Shown: positions 8,473 to 17,324, counted from the stretch's first letter. The stretch: 60,266 nucleotides of DNA from Ensifer adhaerens (GCF_001270265.1 NZ_LGAP01000035.1:1-60266); one strand, 5' to 3'. Notes: generated by a model not told the origin, from the letters alone. Numbers and translations are program-made.

Positions 8473-9474
8473 TCAGGACCGGGCGAACTCGAGCAGGTCG
8501 GCGTTGAGCTGGTCCTTGTGGGTGTCGGTGATGCCATGCGGGGCGCCGGGATAGACCTTCAAGACCGCGCTTGGCACCAGTTGCTTCGAGGCGCGGGCGG
8601 CCGCATCGATCGGCACGATCTGGTCGTCGTCGCCATGGATGATCAGCGTCGGCACGTCGAACGTCTTCAGGTCCTCGGTAAAGTCGGTCTGCGAAAAGGC
8701 GACGATCGAGTCATAGGTGTTCTTGTGCCCGCCCATCATGCCCTGCAGCCAGAAACTGTCGATCATGCCCTGCGAGGCGACGGCACCCGGCCGGTTGAAG
8801 CCGAAGAACGGACCCGAGGCGATGTCGCGATAGAGCTTGGAGCGATCCTTCAGGCTGGCGGCCTGCAACCCGTCGAACACCTCCTTCGGCAGGCCGCCGG
8901 GATTGCTGTCGGTCTTGACCATCAGCGGCGGCACCGCCGAGATCAGCCCGGCCTTGGCGACGCGGCTCGTGCCATGGCGGCCGATATAGCGGGTGATCTC
9001 GCCGCCGCCGGTGGAGAAGCCGGCGAGGAAGATGTCCTTCAGGTCGAGCGCATTGATCAGGTCGGCGAGATCGTCGGCATAGTGATCCATGTCGTTGCCG
9101 TCCCAGGGCTGGGAGGAGCGGCCATGACCACGGCGGTCGTGGGTGATGACGCGGAAGCCGTTGTTGGCGAGATGGAAGGCCTGCGCCTCCCAACTGTCTG
9201 ATGACAGCGGCCAGCCGTGGCTGAGCACGACCGCCGGGCCATCCCGACGCCCCCAGTCCTTGTAATAGATCTCGACGCCATCGCGAGTGATGATGCGGCT
9301 GCCCATAACTGTTACTCCCAGAGTGTTGGTTGCGGCGGTTGTGTTGGCGGGTGTGGTTTCGGCTTTCGCCGGACGAACGGCCGGAACGGCAGCGGCGGTC
9401 GCCGCAGCGCCAAAGGCGGCCGAAAGAACTGTACGGCGCGAAAGGCCAGTGGAAACTGCTTTTGCTTCAATCAT
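8473..9474 (-). CDS. Tat-exported alpha/beta hydrolase (chloroperoxidase-like)
   Basis: A 333-residue protein. Residues 1-40 hold a Tat signal ([19 protein letters not shown]); the rest is an alpha/beta hydrolase of the cofactor-free haloperoxidase group. Motifs: [11 protein letters not shown] oxyanion region, DRRGHGRSS, nucleophile elbow GFSTGGGE, acid in [11 protein letters not shown], and histidine in GAPHGI near the C-terminus. The ATG at 9474 is chosen because it leads directly into the Tat motif. It probably forms a two-gene operon with the MBL-fold gene and is divergent from the GlxA-type regulator. Confidence 0.85.
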   Translation of the reverse strand: MIEAKAVSTGLSRRTVLSAAFGAAATAAAVPAVRPAKAETTPANTTAATNTLGVTVMGSRIITRDGVEIYYKDWGRRDGPAVVLSHGWPLSSDSWEAQAFHLANNGFRVITHDRRGHGRSSQPWDGNDMDHYADDLADLINALDLKDIFLAGFSTGGGEITRYIGRHGTSRVAKAGLISAVPPLMVKTDSNPGGLPKEVFDGLQAASLKDRSKLYRDIASGPFFGFNRPGAVASQGMIDSFWLQGMMGGHKNTYDSIVAFSQTDFTEDLKTFDVPTLIIHGDDDQIVPIDAAARASKQLVPSAVLKVYPGAPHGITDTHKDQLNADLLEFARS

Positions 9475-9541
9475 TGTCCTGCCCTCTTCCATCTCGGTTG
9501 ACCGGCGATCTCCGCTCCGGAGCGCTGGTTGAATTGATAGA

Positions 9542-10624
9542 ATGACCGGCCTAACCTCTCGACCGGCAAAGCTGACAACGATGGGGGCAGAAGTGACAAA
9601 ACCACTCGAAAGCGAACCGGCGGAGATCGGCATCGTCGTCTATCCGCGGGCGCTGAAGTCGGCTGTCCATGGGCTGACGGACATGTTTCAGGTGGCTGGC
9701 ATGCAGGCGACAGAACAGGGCGGCGCCAACGCACCGCGGATCCGCATCACCCACTGGCAGCTTCAGGAGGATGGCTCGGTCGAAAGGACGCTCGACACCC
9801 ATCCCGGCCCCTCCTCCGGTCTCGTCGCGCTGATCCTGCCGCCGACACTGGCGGAGCTGCCGGTCGGCGGGCGCATGGGCCAGCTGCCCGCCTTCGTGCG
9901 CGAACAACATGCCGGCGGCACCACCATCTGCTCGGTCTGCGGCGGCGCCTATCTGCTGGCGGAATCCGGGCTTGCCGCCGGCCGCACCATCACCACCCAT
10001 TGGTCGCACCAGGACCTGATCGCCGATCGCTATCGCGATGTGCGCATCGACACCGACAAGCTGCTGATCGACGAAGGCGATATCATCACCGCCGGCGGCA
10101 TGATGGCCTGGATCGATCTGGGATTGAAACTCGTCGACCGGTTCCTCGGAACCAACGTGATGCTGGCAACCGCCCGTTTCATGATCATCGATCCCGGCGC
10201 CCGTGAGCAGAGCTACTACAGCGTCTTTGCGCCGAAGCTCGACCATGGCGACAGCACCATCCTGAAGATCCAGCACTGGCTGCACGGCGCCAACACCAAG
10301 GGCGTAACGCTGCAGATGATGGCCGAGCGCGCCGGGCTCGGCGACCGCACCTTTCTCAGGCGCTTCCAGAAGGCGACCGGCTTCAACCCGACGGAATATT
10401 GCCAGCGGCTGAGGATCGCCAAATCGCGCGACCTGCTTGAGCGCTCGCACCTGTCGATCGAGCAGGTGGCCTGGCAGAGCGGCTACGACGATACCAACGC
10501 CTATCGCAAGATCTTCCGCAAGATCCTCGGCCTGTCGCCGCGGGAGTACCGGTTGCGCTTCTCGGTGTCGGACGGCACGCGCCGCCCGGCCATGGCGGGC
10601 CTTGCCTCCGCTGTACCCGCCTGA
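9542..10624 (+). CDS. GlxA-family AraC-type transcriptional regulator
   Basis: A 360-residue regulator with an N-terminal DJ-1/PfpI-like domain (about residues 30-205, with the nucleophile-elbow-like [13 protein letters not shown]) and a C-terminal AraC DNA-binding domain (about 240-340, with two helix-turn-helix motifs ending in [19 protein letters not shown]). It is divergent from the two exported hydrolases, with only 67 bases between starts, so it likely controls them. The start could instead be the ATG at 9581. Confidence 0.82.
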   Translation: MTGLTSRPAKLTTMGAEVTKPLESEPAEIGIVVYPRALKSAVHGLTDMFQVAGMQATEQGGANAPRIRITHWQLQEDGSVERTLDTHPGPSSGLVALILPPTLAELPVGGRMGQLPAFVREQHAGGTTICSVCGGAYLLAESGLAAGRTITTHWSHQDLIADRYRDVRIDTDKLLIDEGDIITAGGMMAWIDLGLKLVDRFLGTNVMLATARFMIIDPGAREQSYYSVFAPKLDHGDSTILKIQHWLHGANTKGVTLQMMAERAGLGDRTFLRRFQKATGFNPTEYCQRLRIAKSRDLLERSHLSIEQVAWQSGYDDTNAYRKIFRKILGLSPREYRLRFSVSDGTRRPAMAGLASAVPA

Positions 10625-10663
10625 TCAGCCTGAAACCAACGACGGCAACCTTTCCGCGCGCCG

Positions 10664-10862
10664 TTAATCGGCGCTCGGCTTTCGCCCCAGGATCTGCCGC
10701 CTGCCGCTCTTTAAAAATGGCTGCACCAACTGGCCGATAAAGCTGCGCGATACTTTGCCGATGATGCCGATATCGGCAGAAGACGGCCGGTCGGGATTGA
10801 AGTAGGTGCCGAACAGCTGATCCCAGAGCACGATGTTTTCACCGTTGCTGTTGGCCGTTGCC
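10664..10862 (-). pseudogene. Truncated sterol desaturase/fatty acid hydroxylase C-terminus
   Basis: Reading the minus strand here gives a segment NGENIVLWDQLFGTYF followed by a basic tail and a stop. This is the characteristic C-terminal end of membrane fatty-acid hydroxylase/sterol desaturase proteins (usual pattern NFGENLVLWDRLFGTYF). The upstream histidine-rich membrane domain is absent: the frame closes near 10870. I read it as a decayed remnant. Confidence 0.6.
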
Positions 10863-10871
10863 GGAAATGCG

Positions 10872-11105
10872 CTAATCCTCGTCTTGCGGATAGTACCGCT
10901 CCATCAGCTCGTCGCAGGTGCGGGCGTGGCCATCGCTGAAACGACCGTCGGCGCAGATCCTCCGCCGCCGCTCGGCCCAGCTCACCCCTTCCCGATGCCT
11001 TCGCCAAACGGGGTCGCCGCCGCTCTCTTCGAAGCGGCTGTGTTCCATCTGGGACGGCACCCCGAACAGGTGACATGCCAGCAGACCGATTCTGAGAAGA
11101 CACAT
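10872..11105 (-). CDS. Hypothetical small protein
   Basis: A 77-residue frame starting with a short hydrophobic stretch (MCLLRIGLLACHLFG) and ending in an arginine-, glutamate- and cysteine-containing tail (GRFSDGHARTCDELMERYY). It could be a small exported cysteine protein, but no family is recognised and the sequence borders the desaturase remnant, so it may be noncoding. Confidence 0.3.
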   Translation of the reverse strand: MCLLRIGLLACHLFGVPSQMEHSRFEESGGDPVWRRHREGVSWAERRRRICADGRFSDGHARTCDELMERYYPQDED

Positions 11106-11321
11106 GGGATGACGCCAATCCTCATTGTTGGAGCATTGGCGGCAAACTCGACTGATTTCATTACACCAGCATTGCACTGACCCACGCTGCCGGTTTCGCC
11201 CGTGCATGCCTTGCCGTTGGCCCGACCTGCCCTTCGAGCATGGCGATTGCGGTTCAGGCGCTGGCCATCACCCGACAGGGACGCGATCAGGCATCGTCGA
11301 TCGCGACGGCCCGCCCTAGCA

Positions 11322-11423
11322 CATGTCGCGCAAAAGCGCGCAGCGGCTTTTCGATAAAGACATACATAAAAACAATAGCTTAAGGTGCTTTGAGCGAATC
11401 TGAAGGATCGTGCAGCGCTTTAG
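11322..11423. repeat. Dispersed rhizobial palindromic repeat, family B copy 1
   Basis: About 102 bases starting CATGTCGCGCAAAAG and ending GCGCTTTAG. Related copies lie at 20250-20351, 50928-51027 and 58128-58229 (inverted). This copy supplies the stop codon of the cupin gene. Confidence 0.75.
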
Positions 11424-11806
11424 ATCCAGCGGTCGATCTGCGCCGTGCGCTCGCCACCGGCATGGCCGGTGTTGAGAACGCCACGCGGTTCGATCAGCAG
11501 CAACCGCACCTCGCTCTCTGCGAACGGCTTGTGCTCGACGCCCCGGGGCACGACGAACATCTCGCCCGGGCCAAGCCGCACGGCGCCATCGCGGAAATCG
11601 ATCCGCAGCACACCGTCGAGCACGATGAACGTCTCGTCGCTCTCCGGATGGTCGTGCCAGATGAAATCGCCCTCGATGCGCACCAGCTTGAACTGGTAGT
11701 CGTTCATCTCGGCGACCACGCGCGGTTGCCACAGTTCCGCAATCATCTCCAGCTTCTCGGAAAAATTGATTGCCTTGCGATCGATCGTCTCGATGCTATC
11801 CGTCAT
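11420..11806 (-). CDS. Cupin-domain protein
   Basis: A 128-residue single-domain cupin. Cupin motif 1 is [15 protein letters not shown] (two histidines and a glutamate as metal ligands), and motif 2 spans [22 protein letters not shown] precedes the ATG closely. Small stand-alone cupins often act as metal-dependent isomerases or dioxygenases or are sensors; no substrate can be assigned. The stop codon lies in a dispersed repeat. Confidence 0.8.
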   Translation of the reverse strand: MTDSIETIDRKAINFSEKLEMIAELWQPRVVAEMNDYQFKLVRIEGDFIWHDHPESDETFIVLDGVLRIDFRDGAVRLGPGEMFVVPRGVEHKPFAESEVRLLLIEPRGVLNTGHAGGERTAQIDRWI

Positions 11807-12031
11807 GTCGTTCCTCCTGTCGATGGAGCGCCAGCATGCATAAAGCACAGATGCAGATCTTGAACGATCGTGCGCGTGGCGGTTCGGTGTTTGCGCAAAC
11901 ACGCGCCGCAGGAATGGCTCACATCGCTCGGCGACCGGCGCAGGCGAATATTTCCGTATTGCCCCGTATCTCGACTGATGTATCCTCTCCTCTTTCGGCA
12001 TTGGCTATGAACGTCCATGAAGGAGGTTCTA

Positions 12032-12328
12032 ATGCATGATCTCCCGCAGGCTTCGGGCAGAGAATTGAGTCCGGATGACATCGAAATGCTGCAGCGGGTA
12101 TTCGACGCGACCTGCTTTGCCGCACGCGTCCCACGCCGCGGCGAGCGCGCCAACCGGCTGGCCAAGTTCATCATGGATGAATTTCGTCTCGGCAACGGCG
12201 ACGAGCGCCGGCTGCTCGAATGCGCGCTGTGGCGCGAACGGCGCAGGATACCGCCTAAGACAGAAGAGATGGAAACGGTCGACATCTGGGTCGCCCGACC
12301 CGCTCGGCGCAGCCCGCATCACCGCTGA
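12032..12328 (+). CDS. Small conserved-type protein, paralogue of the 13169 gene
   Basis: A 98-residue protein behind a strong AGGAGG at 12021-12026. It shares with the 81-residue protein at 13169 the pattern LSPDDIEMLQRVFDATCFAAR and a following RANRLAKFIMDEF, about 50 percent identical over 70 residues. The two are therefore tandem paralogues. I recognise no named domain; the helix-rich, basic composition would fit a small regulatory or stress protein. Confidence 0.65.
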   Translation: MHDLPQASGRELSPDDIEMLQRVFDATCFAARVPRRGERANRLAKFIMDEFRLGNGDERRLLECALWRERRRIPPKTEEMETVDIWVARPARRSPHHR

Positions 12329-12933
12329 GGCGGTGACAAAAAAATGCGGCCTCTCCGTGGATAAACGAGACCGCATTCAAGATAATGTGTAATAGCGCAT
12401 TCTATTCCGATCTCGCTCGCAGAACCACAACTGCAACGGGCCGTGTGTGGCTATTTCTGGCCTACCGCAGAAAATTCTCGACAACCGTCAGTCGCGAGGC
12501 TGCCTCCGCAGACGGATTTTCACCGAACACAAGGCGACGCGTGCTGTGCAGGCGCCTCCGCTGCACCGCCTGATGCCGCACCCATGATCTCAGGCCGTAA
12601 TCGCCCTCCAGCAAATCACTGCGCCATCCTCCGCATCCGCGCGCTGCGCCTACTGCATGTTTCCTTAAATCGTAGCCGATTTAAGGACAAAAACATGCAG
12701 CAATTCAAAGTGCTACAGCGACCTTTGCGCGTCTGATAAGACGCGCGGCGCTGTAGCCTCCCACCCCGGAGGCGCGGTGACGAAGGGTCCGCCGTCCGGC
12801 CCTGCTGCGCCGCGGGCAAGATGGCGCTCCGCGCATCGAGAGCAGGGTCTGAACGCATTTTGAGACGGAATTTTCAGTGCAGTGGAACCACCGTTCGCAT
12901 CGTGAATTTATCCTCCAGAACGGGAGGTTCATT
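12329..12933. other. Intergenic stretch with hairpin and RIME element
   Basis: About 600 bases without a supported gene. It contains an inverted repeat around 12343-12374 that could end the upstream gene, and the RIME element at 12650-12756. Confidence 0.5.
12650..12756. repeat. RIME1-like mosaic element, copy 1
   Basis: A 107-bp element bounded by CTACTGCATG and CGCTGTAG, containing two palindromes (one around TTAAATCG...CGATTTAAGG, one around GCGCGTCTGATAAGACGCGC). Near-identical 107-bp copies lie at 41165-41271 and 43541-43647. The organisation matches Rhizobium-specific intergenic mosaic elements. Confidence 0.8.
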
Positions 12934-13137
12934 ATGTTTGCGTCAGACACGAAAGGACAGTTCGGCCGAGTCGTCAAAAACTGGAACACTCGATACGATC
13001 TGGAGGAGTTTATCGCCGCCTCCGGCCTACCGCCGCTGGAGGCCCGTGAGGTTTTCGCGAAGCACGGACCGTATAAGACGGACCTCGACCAGCTAATACG
13101 TCAGCGCGCGCCGATACGAGCCGACAAGGCAAAGTAA
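12934..13137 (+). CDS. Small hypothetical protein
   Basis: A 67-residue soluble protein with GGGAGG at 12922-12927 before the ATG. The middle (YDLEEFIAASGLPPLEAREVF) reads like a folded helical protein. No family is recognised. It lies between the paralogous small genes and may be part of the same gene island. Confidence 0.5.
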   Translation: MFASDTKGQFGRVVKNWNTRYDLEEFIAASGLPPLEAREVFAKHGPYKTDLDQLIRQRAPIRADKAK

Positions 13138-13168
13138 GAACCGCCGCAGTCGCCCATGGGAGGTTCAA

Positions 13169-13414
13169 ATGCAGCATCATTCCAAGCGTCTGGACTGTGC
13201 GTTCAGCCCGGCTGAGATCGCCATGCTCCAGCGTGTCCTCAATACCGCCTGCCTTGCCGCAAGGATGCAACGCACCGACTATCGCGCCGATCGCCTGGCG
13301 AAATTCATCATCGGCGAATTTCGCTGCGGCACGCGTGACGAGGCAGCCCTGTGCGAGCGGGCTTTGTGGTTCGAGCGCAGAAGCGCGCCATGGTCGGTGG
13401 CACCCGACCAGTGA
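13169..13414 (+). CDS. Small protein, paralogue of the 12032 gene
   Basis: An 81-residue protein behind GGGAGG. It repeats the pattern of its neighbour (FSPAEIAMLQRVLNTACLAAR, then RADRLAKFIIGEF and a tryptophan-containing ALWFERR), showing a local duplication and divergence. A strong hairpin follows at 13509-13535. Function unknown. Confidence 0.65.
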   Translation: MQHHSKRLDCAFSPAEIAMLQRVLNTACLAARMQRTDYRADRLAKFIIGEFRCGTRDEAALCERALWFERRSAPWSVAPDQ

Positions 13415-13508
13415 TGCGGTCGAAGCAGCAAGGACGATCGGCGCCGGCACGAATTGCAGGCGGTTCGCCTGCCGGCTCACCGTTATCAGCATCACGACGT
13501 GCAAAAGA

Positions 13509-13535
13509 GGCCGGGGTTGCAAAGCAACCCCGGCC
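13509..13535 (+). terminator. 12-bp stem hairpin
   Basis: Perfect inverted repeat GGCCGGGGTTGC/GCAACCCCGGCC with an AAA loop, 95 bases after the 13169 gene. No strong U run follows, but it is a good candidate intrinsic terminator. Confidence 0.6.
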
Positions 13536-13691
13536 GCACCTATCCTATTGTATGGTAATCGCCTTTCGGCCTATCAAGACGTCAAACCGCCCTTGCCTGA
13601 CCAGCCGCGCAAATGCAGCCTCCCCACACAGGCAAAGGCCAGGGACCGTCACAAGATTGGTTCGCTCACTCAGGACATGTTATAAACGCTC

Positions 13692-13955
13692 ATGACCCAA
13701 ACAGAAGAAGACCTCGAGCTTTCGGAATTGTCCGGCGAGTTTGCCGACGACGACGTCGTCGTCCATATCCGCATATCACGCCCGACGGGCTCCAATCTCG
13801 ACTGGACGCTCGAGGTAATCGACGAGGAAGGCTACTCCACCGTATGGGAAGATTCCTTCCCCACGGACCGAGAAGCCTATGAAGAGTTCCTCGCCACCAT
13901 CGAACGCGACGGCATCCACACCTTCACGGAACACCCGGTCCAGACGCTTCACTAG
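13692..13955 (+). CDS. Small acidic hypothetical protein
   Basis: An 87-residue acidic protein; the N-terminus is dominated by D and E and the rest alternates charged and hydrophobic residues, ending HPVQTLH. The codon pattern looks coding and the conflicting frames are poor. It is the last plus-strand host-type gene before the prophage. No family recognised. Confidence 0.5.
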   Translation: MTQTEEDLELSELSGEFADDDVVVHIRISRPTGSNLDWTLEVIDEEGYSTVWEDSFPTDREAYEEFLATIERDGIHTFTEHPVQTLH

Positions 13956-14056
13956 GCTGCGCGTAGGTTGGGCCAGTCCCGATCGAACCACTCGGCTACT
14001 CATCTCGCCCGTTGACACCGTCCGGCCAAGGCGAACCAGTGCCCGCGGACGCCGCC

Positions 14057-14168
14057 GTCACCCCTTGCCGATAATGACCAATACGATCCGCCTTATCGCC
14101 TCCGCGAAGCTGACACCCAACGCCATCGCTGCAATACCGGTGACGCCGAGCGCGCCGATCCCCATCGC
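14057..14168 (-). pseudogene. Duplicated 3-prime end of the DUF1515 gene
   Basis: About 108 bases aligning to 14627-14740 at roughly 80-85 percent identity, encoding the same C-terminal membrane segment and the final IIGKG-stop, with TGA instead of TAG. The lipoprotein gene at 14204-14518 lies between the intact gene and this copy, so the insertion is bracketed by a direct repeat of the upstream gene's end. Confidence 0.75.
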
Positions 14169-14203
14169 TTCACGTCGTGCTTATGCTGTACCAAAATCGA
14201 ATA

Positions 14204-14518
14204 TCAAAACGGCTGTCTCGTTGAACACTCAGTTTCAGAGACGTCACTAACCTCATGAGTTTTAATAACGAGGTCAGAACGAGGGTAGGTTTCAACAACG
14301 ACAAAGCCCATTCTCTGACAGGCTGCGACGCACCGCGTCACATTTGGAGGCGGGCTCTTATCTTGTCCGAGAATGCCCACTCCATAAGTTCCACTTGAGC
14401 ATTCAGCGGTTGCGCGATCGGAAGCTCGATGCATTATGACGCTGTCGAACGTCTCCCCCACACAACCGGCTAACGTGATCACCGATGCACTAACGATTAC
14501 AAAACTAATCCCCCTCAT
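14204..14518 (-). CDS. Lipoprotein cargo gene between DUF1515 copies
   Basis: A 104-residue lipoprotein: signal MRGISFVIVSASVITLAGC with the lipobox LAGC, then a mature part with three further cysteines. An alternative ATG lies at 14536. It is AT-richer than its neighbours and sits between the intact DUF1515 gene and a duplicated DUF1515 3-prime end, the same arrangement seen for the toxin modules. It may be an immunity or superinfection-exclusion protein; this is inference. Confidence 0.6.
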   Translation of the reverse strand: MRGISFVIVSASVITLAGCVGETFDSVIMHRASDRATAECSSGTYGVGILGQDKSPPPNVTRCVAACQRMGFVVVETYPRSDLVIKTHEVSDVSETECSTRQPF

Positions 14519-14623
14519 TGAACAGTCCCGCCTCATTTTAAAGCCATTTTCAGATTTGCGTGTTATGCCGCTTTGAGCTTTCCATTCTCTGAATCCGCCA
14601 CGTAGTGTTACGAATTCTCGTAT

Positions 14624-14998
14624 CTACCCCTTCCCTATGATGACGAACACAATCCGCCTTATCGCCTCGGCGAAGCTCACTCCGAGCGCCATGGCGGCGA
14701 TGCCGGTAACGCCGAGTGCGCCGATGCCCATCAGCTTCCAGCGCTTGACGTCGTCGGTGACGGGCTTCATTTCCGCCACGTCACCACCGAGCGTGGAAAC
14801 GGAGGTCTCCAGATCGCCGACACGATCAACCAGCTGATCCATGCGTTGATGGACGCCGGCCCGGCTGCTCGTCGCCTTGTCTTCGGCACGCTGCGCGCCC
14901 TCCTCGATCCGGCGGATCGATTCCTGCAGGCCGCGCATGCCCGCGACCAGTTCGCCGAGTTGGCGATGCACGCTGACGTCGATGTCAGCGGGAGACAT
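14624..14998 (-). CDS. DUF1515-family phage membrane protein, holin candidate
   Basis: A 124-residue protein of a type common in rhizobial prophages. Residues 1-85 form a coiled coil (repeats of charged heptads around LVAGMRGLQESIRRIEEG) and residues 90-120 form a hydrophobic segment ending in a short basic tail. It is the last gene of the lysis cassette, overlapping the outer-spanin candidate by 14 bases. A holin or lysis-accessory role follows from context. The start at 14998 rather than 15013 gives the usual MSPADIDVS beginning. Confidence 0.7.
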   Translation of the reverse strand: MSPADIDVSVHRQLGELVAGMRGLQESIRRIEEGAQRAEDKATSSRAGVHQRMDQLVDRVGDLETSVSTLGGDVAEMKPVTDDVKRWKLMGIGALGVTGIAAMALGVSFAEAIRRIVFVIIGKG

Positions 14999-15242
14999 TC
15001 TGACGCCCTCCATGCCGTGCGCAGTCCGCCTTTGACCAGACAGCCGCCGCGCACAGTCCGACGACTGTCCTGTCTATCTTGCGTTGGTCTACCGGCGTCG
15101 CGCCGCGCGCGCCGACAAGGTCGACGCCGACGACGCTTTTAAGGCCGATGGCATTTTCCGGCCCCGAAATCCCACAGCCCGCCAGCATCAAGACAGGAAT
15201 CGTAATCAAGGCGCTTCTCCTGAGCGCGGTTCGCAGCGTCAT
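14985..15242 (-). CDS. Rz1-like outer-membrane spanin candidate
   Basis: An 85-residue lipoprotein (signal to the lipobox LAGC, residues 20-23) that overlaps the preceding small membrane protein by about 100 bases in another frame. Overlapping lipoprotein and transmembrane genes directly after an endolysin are the hallmark of Rz/Rz1 spanin pairs. The mature part is not proline-rich, so the assignment rests on architecture. Confidence 0.55.
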   Translation of the reverse strand: MTLRTALRRSALITIPVLMLAGCGISGPENAIGLKSVVGVDLVGARGATPVDQRKIDRTVVGLCAAAVWSKADCARHGGRQNVSR

Positions 15243-15363
15243 TGTTCTGCCTTTCGATCGCGTGAAGAACGGACCGGGCGCCATCCGCCCGGATCTCGAG
15301 CACGGCCCAGGTGATGGCAGCGAGCATAAGCCCGCCGAAAAGGATCTTCGGCCAGGCGATCAT
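15139..15363 (-). CDS. Rz-like inner-membrane spanin candidate
   Basis: A 74-residue protein with one N-terminal transmembrane helix (about residues 5-20) and a charged helical periplasmic part (VLHAIERQNNDAANRAQEKR), ending in a cysteine-containing tail. Its ATG overlaps the lysozyme stop (ATGA), and it overlaps the lipoprotein gene, as expected for i-spanins. It is short for a typical Rz. Confidence 0.55.
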   Translation of the reverse strand: MIAWPKILFGGLMLAAITWAVLEIRADGARSVLHAIERQNNDAANRAQEKRLDYDSCLDAGGLWDFGAGKCHRP

Positions 15364-16019
15364 GCCGGATCGAGCCGCTTGCGAAGGAAGAGGAAGGCGC
15401 CGATGGCGAAGGCAACGGCAATGATGCCGGCAAATGCCCATTGCAGCGGGCCACTGCCCGTAAACGCGAAGCCGAGCGAGGAAAGAATGCCGGCGAGCCA
15501 CGAGATGTTCTCCTTGCTCACCACTTCGGGCGGATTCGGCGCGGCGGTAACGGTGTTGGAGGCAACGAACTCGCCCTTGGCCCAAAGCCCGGCTTCAGCA
15601 GACCGGCGATTGACCAGTCCCTTCACCCGCCTGCCGCCGGCATTGACCCATTTCATCAGCTCCAGCGGCACGGCGTCGTAGTCACCGGCATTCAGCCTTT
15701 TGAGCAACGTTGATTTGCCGAGCCTGCCGGTGTTGAAATCGAAGGAGACAAGCACGGCGAACTGGTTGTCGGTAAGCGGCACCTTGACGAGGCGCGACAC
15801 CCGCTCTTCGAATGTCGCCAAGTCCGTCCTCAAGATTTCCTCTGCCTGCGCCTCGGTGATCGCCATTCCCGGCTTCACCATCGGAGCGCCCGCAGCGCTG
15901 GTGTGGCCATAACCGATGGTCCAGATGCCGGCGATGTCCCGATAGGTCTTCGTCTTCAGGCCTTCCCACTGTTTGACGAGCGAAAGGCCCGCCACATTGA
16001 TGCGTCGGTTCATGTTCAT
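15360..16019 (-). CDS. Phage endolysin, GH24 lysozyme with C-terminal membrane anchor
   Basis: A 219-residue lysozyme. The catalytic triad is visible in the T4-like order: E in VKQWEGLKTKTYRD (about residue 18), D in the same motif, and T in GYGHTS. Residues 20-150 are the GH24 domain, with VNRRSAEAGLWAKG at its end. A C-terminal hydrophobic segment (about 185-212) suggests membrane tethering. It degrades peptidoglycan at lysis. The ATG at 16019 has AGGAC nine bases upstream. The next genes are the spanins and the holin candidate. Confidence 0.9.
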   Translation of the reverse strand: MNMNRRINVAGLSLVKQWEGLKTKTYRDIAGIWTIGYGHTSAAGAPMVKPGMAITEAQAEEILRTDLATFEERVSRLVKVPLTDNQFAVLVSFDFNTGRLGKSTLLKRLNAGDYDAVPLELMKWVNAGGRRVKGLVNRRSAEAGLWAKGEFVASNTVTAAPNPPEVVSKENISWLAGILSSLGFAFTGSGPLQWAFAGIIAVAFAIGAFLFLRKRLDPA

Positions 16020-16095
16020 GTCGTTTGTCCTGTTTAGATTGGGAACCAGAAGCAACGGTAATGCGTTGCTAGGCGATCAAAGGGGAGATTTCGCC

Positions 16096-16176
16096 ATGAT
16101 GGATGCCGCATTCGTGAAGATGACCGCACTGGCCATCGTGCTTGTCAGCTGTGTCGTTATGGTACAGCCCTACTGA
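16096..16176 (+). CDS. 26-residue membrane peptide
   Basis: A very short frame (MMDAAFVKMTALAIVLVSC...) preceded by AGGGGAG eight bases upstream. It encodes a single hydrophobic helix and is divergent from the lysozyme. Similar tiny membrane peptides occur in rhizobia; type I toxin-like or regulatory peptides are possible. The RBS is the main evidence. Confidence 0.4.
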   Translation: MMDAAFVKMTALAIVLVSCVVMVQPY

Positions 16177-16202
16177 CACGCCGGAGCTCGTAGGCAATAC
16201 CT

Positions 16203-16307
16203 TTACAGCGCCGCGCGTCAAATATGACGCGCAAAGGACGCTGTAACGCTTTGGACTTGCTGCATAAGTTTCTCCTTAAATCGGATCCGATTTAAGGAAT
16301 TATGCAG
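16203..16307. repeat. Diverged RIME-like element
   Basis: About 105 bases with the RIME plan in reverse orientation: TACAGCGCCGCGCGTC...GACGCGCAAAGG palindrome, then TTAAATCGGATCCGATTTAAGG and ATTATGCAG. It is clearly related to, but more diverged than, the three 107-bp copies. Confidence 0.7.
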
Positions 16308-16380
16308 TCGCGCGCGCCGCGCTTCGCGCAGGCGCCATGGGCAGCCGTGTTCGATTGGATGGTGGGTAGAAGCCGTCCGT

Positions 16381-16486
16381 CTAGAGCATTTCCAGGAAAA
16401 GTGCGAAGCGGTTTTCCGTCAGGAAATGCTTAAAAACAAAGAGATAGAGCGTTTCCGCGACTCCGTCTAAACCGGAAACGCTCTAG
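16381..16486. repeat. Dispersed palindromic repeat, family C
   Basis: A 106-base sequence starting CTAGAGCATTTCC and ending GGAAACGCTCTAG, so its ends are inverted repeats, with an internal hairpin around GTTTTCCGTCAGGAAATGC. This is a common rhizobial intergenic element. It provides the stop codon of the 16483 gene. Confidence 0.7.
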
Positions 16487-17058
16487 GAAACGGACGGCGG
16501 CTTTGGTGGCGACAACGAACCCAACAGCTTCTTGAGACTTTCGCTGTCGGCGAGGTGTTCTTTCTCGCCGCGGTCGTCGCTACATCTCGAGCGCAGGCCA
16601 CGCAGAAACAGGGCGACATCGGAGAGTTCGCCGACCTCCACGCGCACCTGCGCCTCGATCGTCCTGTAGATTTCGTCCAGCGCCGATGCTTCATCAGCGT
16701 CGACGGAGGCGGAAAGGGCCGAAACCCTCATCTTGAAGTCGTCCAACAACCCGTCGAACTCGCTCGCGTCGCGCGCGGCTTTCGCCTCCAGGCTTGCAAT
16801 CAGCATGTCGAGAATATCCAGGTGCCTGCGCTCCACCGACTGCATGTCGAAGGCCGCGCGCAGGTCCTTGCGGGTGCGTTCGCCCTTGCGCAGATGCGCC
16901 TTGAGGCGCACGCCGTTCTCCGCGCAACGCTTCCTGATTTCATCGATGGAGAACTGCCCCTCTGCCAATTGGTCGAGAAAGGGCCGGATAAGCGCCGGCG
17001 GTACCGTGACATTCAGTGCGGCCGAATAGAGGGCCAGGTCGATCGAAGCATCCGGCAT
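16483..17058 (-). CDS. Hypothetical helical protein in prophage
   Basis: A 191-residue, mostly alpha-helical and highly charged protein, with long heptad-like stretches in residues 40-170 and a proline-rich tail. No family is recognised. It sits between the lysozyme and the fibre-assembly gene together with repeats and a transposase remnant, in the zone where cargo accumulates, so it is probably not a core phage gene. Confidence 0.55.
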   Translation of the reverse strand: MPDASIDLALYSAALNVTVPPALIRPFLDQLAEGQFSIDEIRKRCAENGVRLKAHLRKGERTRKDLRAAFDMQSVERRHLDILDMLIASLEAKAARDASEFDGLLDDFKMRVSALSASVDADEASALDEIYRTIEAQVRVEVGELSDVALFLRGLRSRCSDDRGEKEHLADSESLKKLLGSLSPPKPPSVS

Positions 17059-17207
17059 GCGCTACCTCCGCCTCATATGAGCCACATGACGCCAGACTAG
17101 CAGCATACAGAATGCGGAAGCATAGTTTTGTCGACAATGCTTTCCTATTTGTTAAGCAGAATCGCCGATCGTCCGCGTCACGATATAAAAGTCGGCGGAA
17201 CAAGACG

Positions 17208-17324
17208 ATGAGCTACGATTGGACCGGCGCACGCCGTCGCCGCATCACAGTGGCTATATACGGAGCCGCCCTCCTGATGGTCACGCTTCTGGCAATGCTT
17301 GCGATCAGAATGGTGTGGATCTGA
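17208..17324 (+). CDS. 38-residue membrane peptide (doubtful)
   Basis: A short frame with basic residues then one hydrophobic helix (AALLMVTLLAMLAIRM). It overlaps the end of a decayed IS481 transposase on the other strand, which makes it less likely to be an evolved gene. No strong RBS. Confidence 0.25.
   Translation: MSYDWTGARRRRITVAIYGAALLMVTLLAMLAIRMVWI

Noticed and set aside
13970-14030. tRNA-like piece (GATCGAACC motif on the plus strand, as if the T-loop of a minus-strand tRNA) near the prophage left edge
   Set aside because: No cloverleaf can be completed around it, and no repeated copy at the other end was found to support an attachment site.
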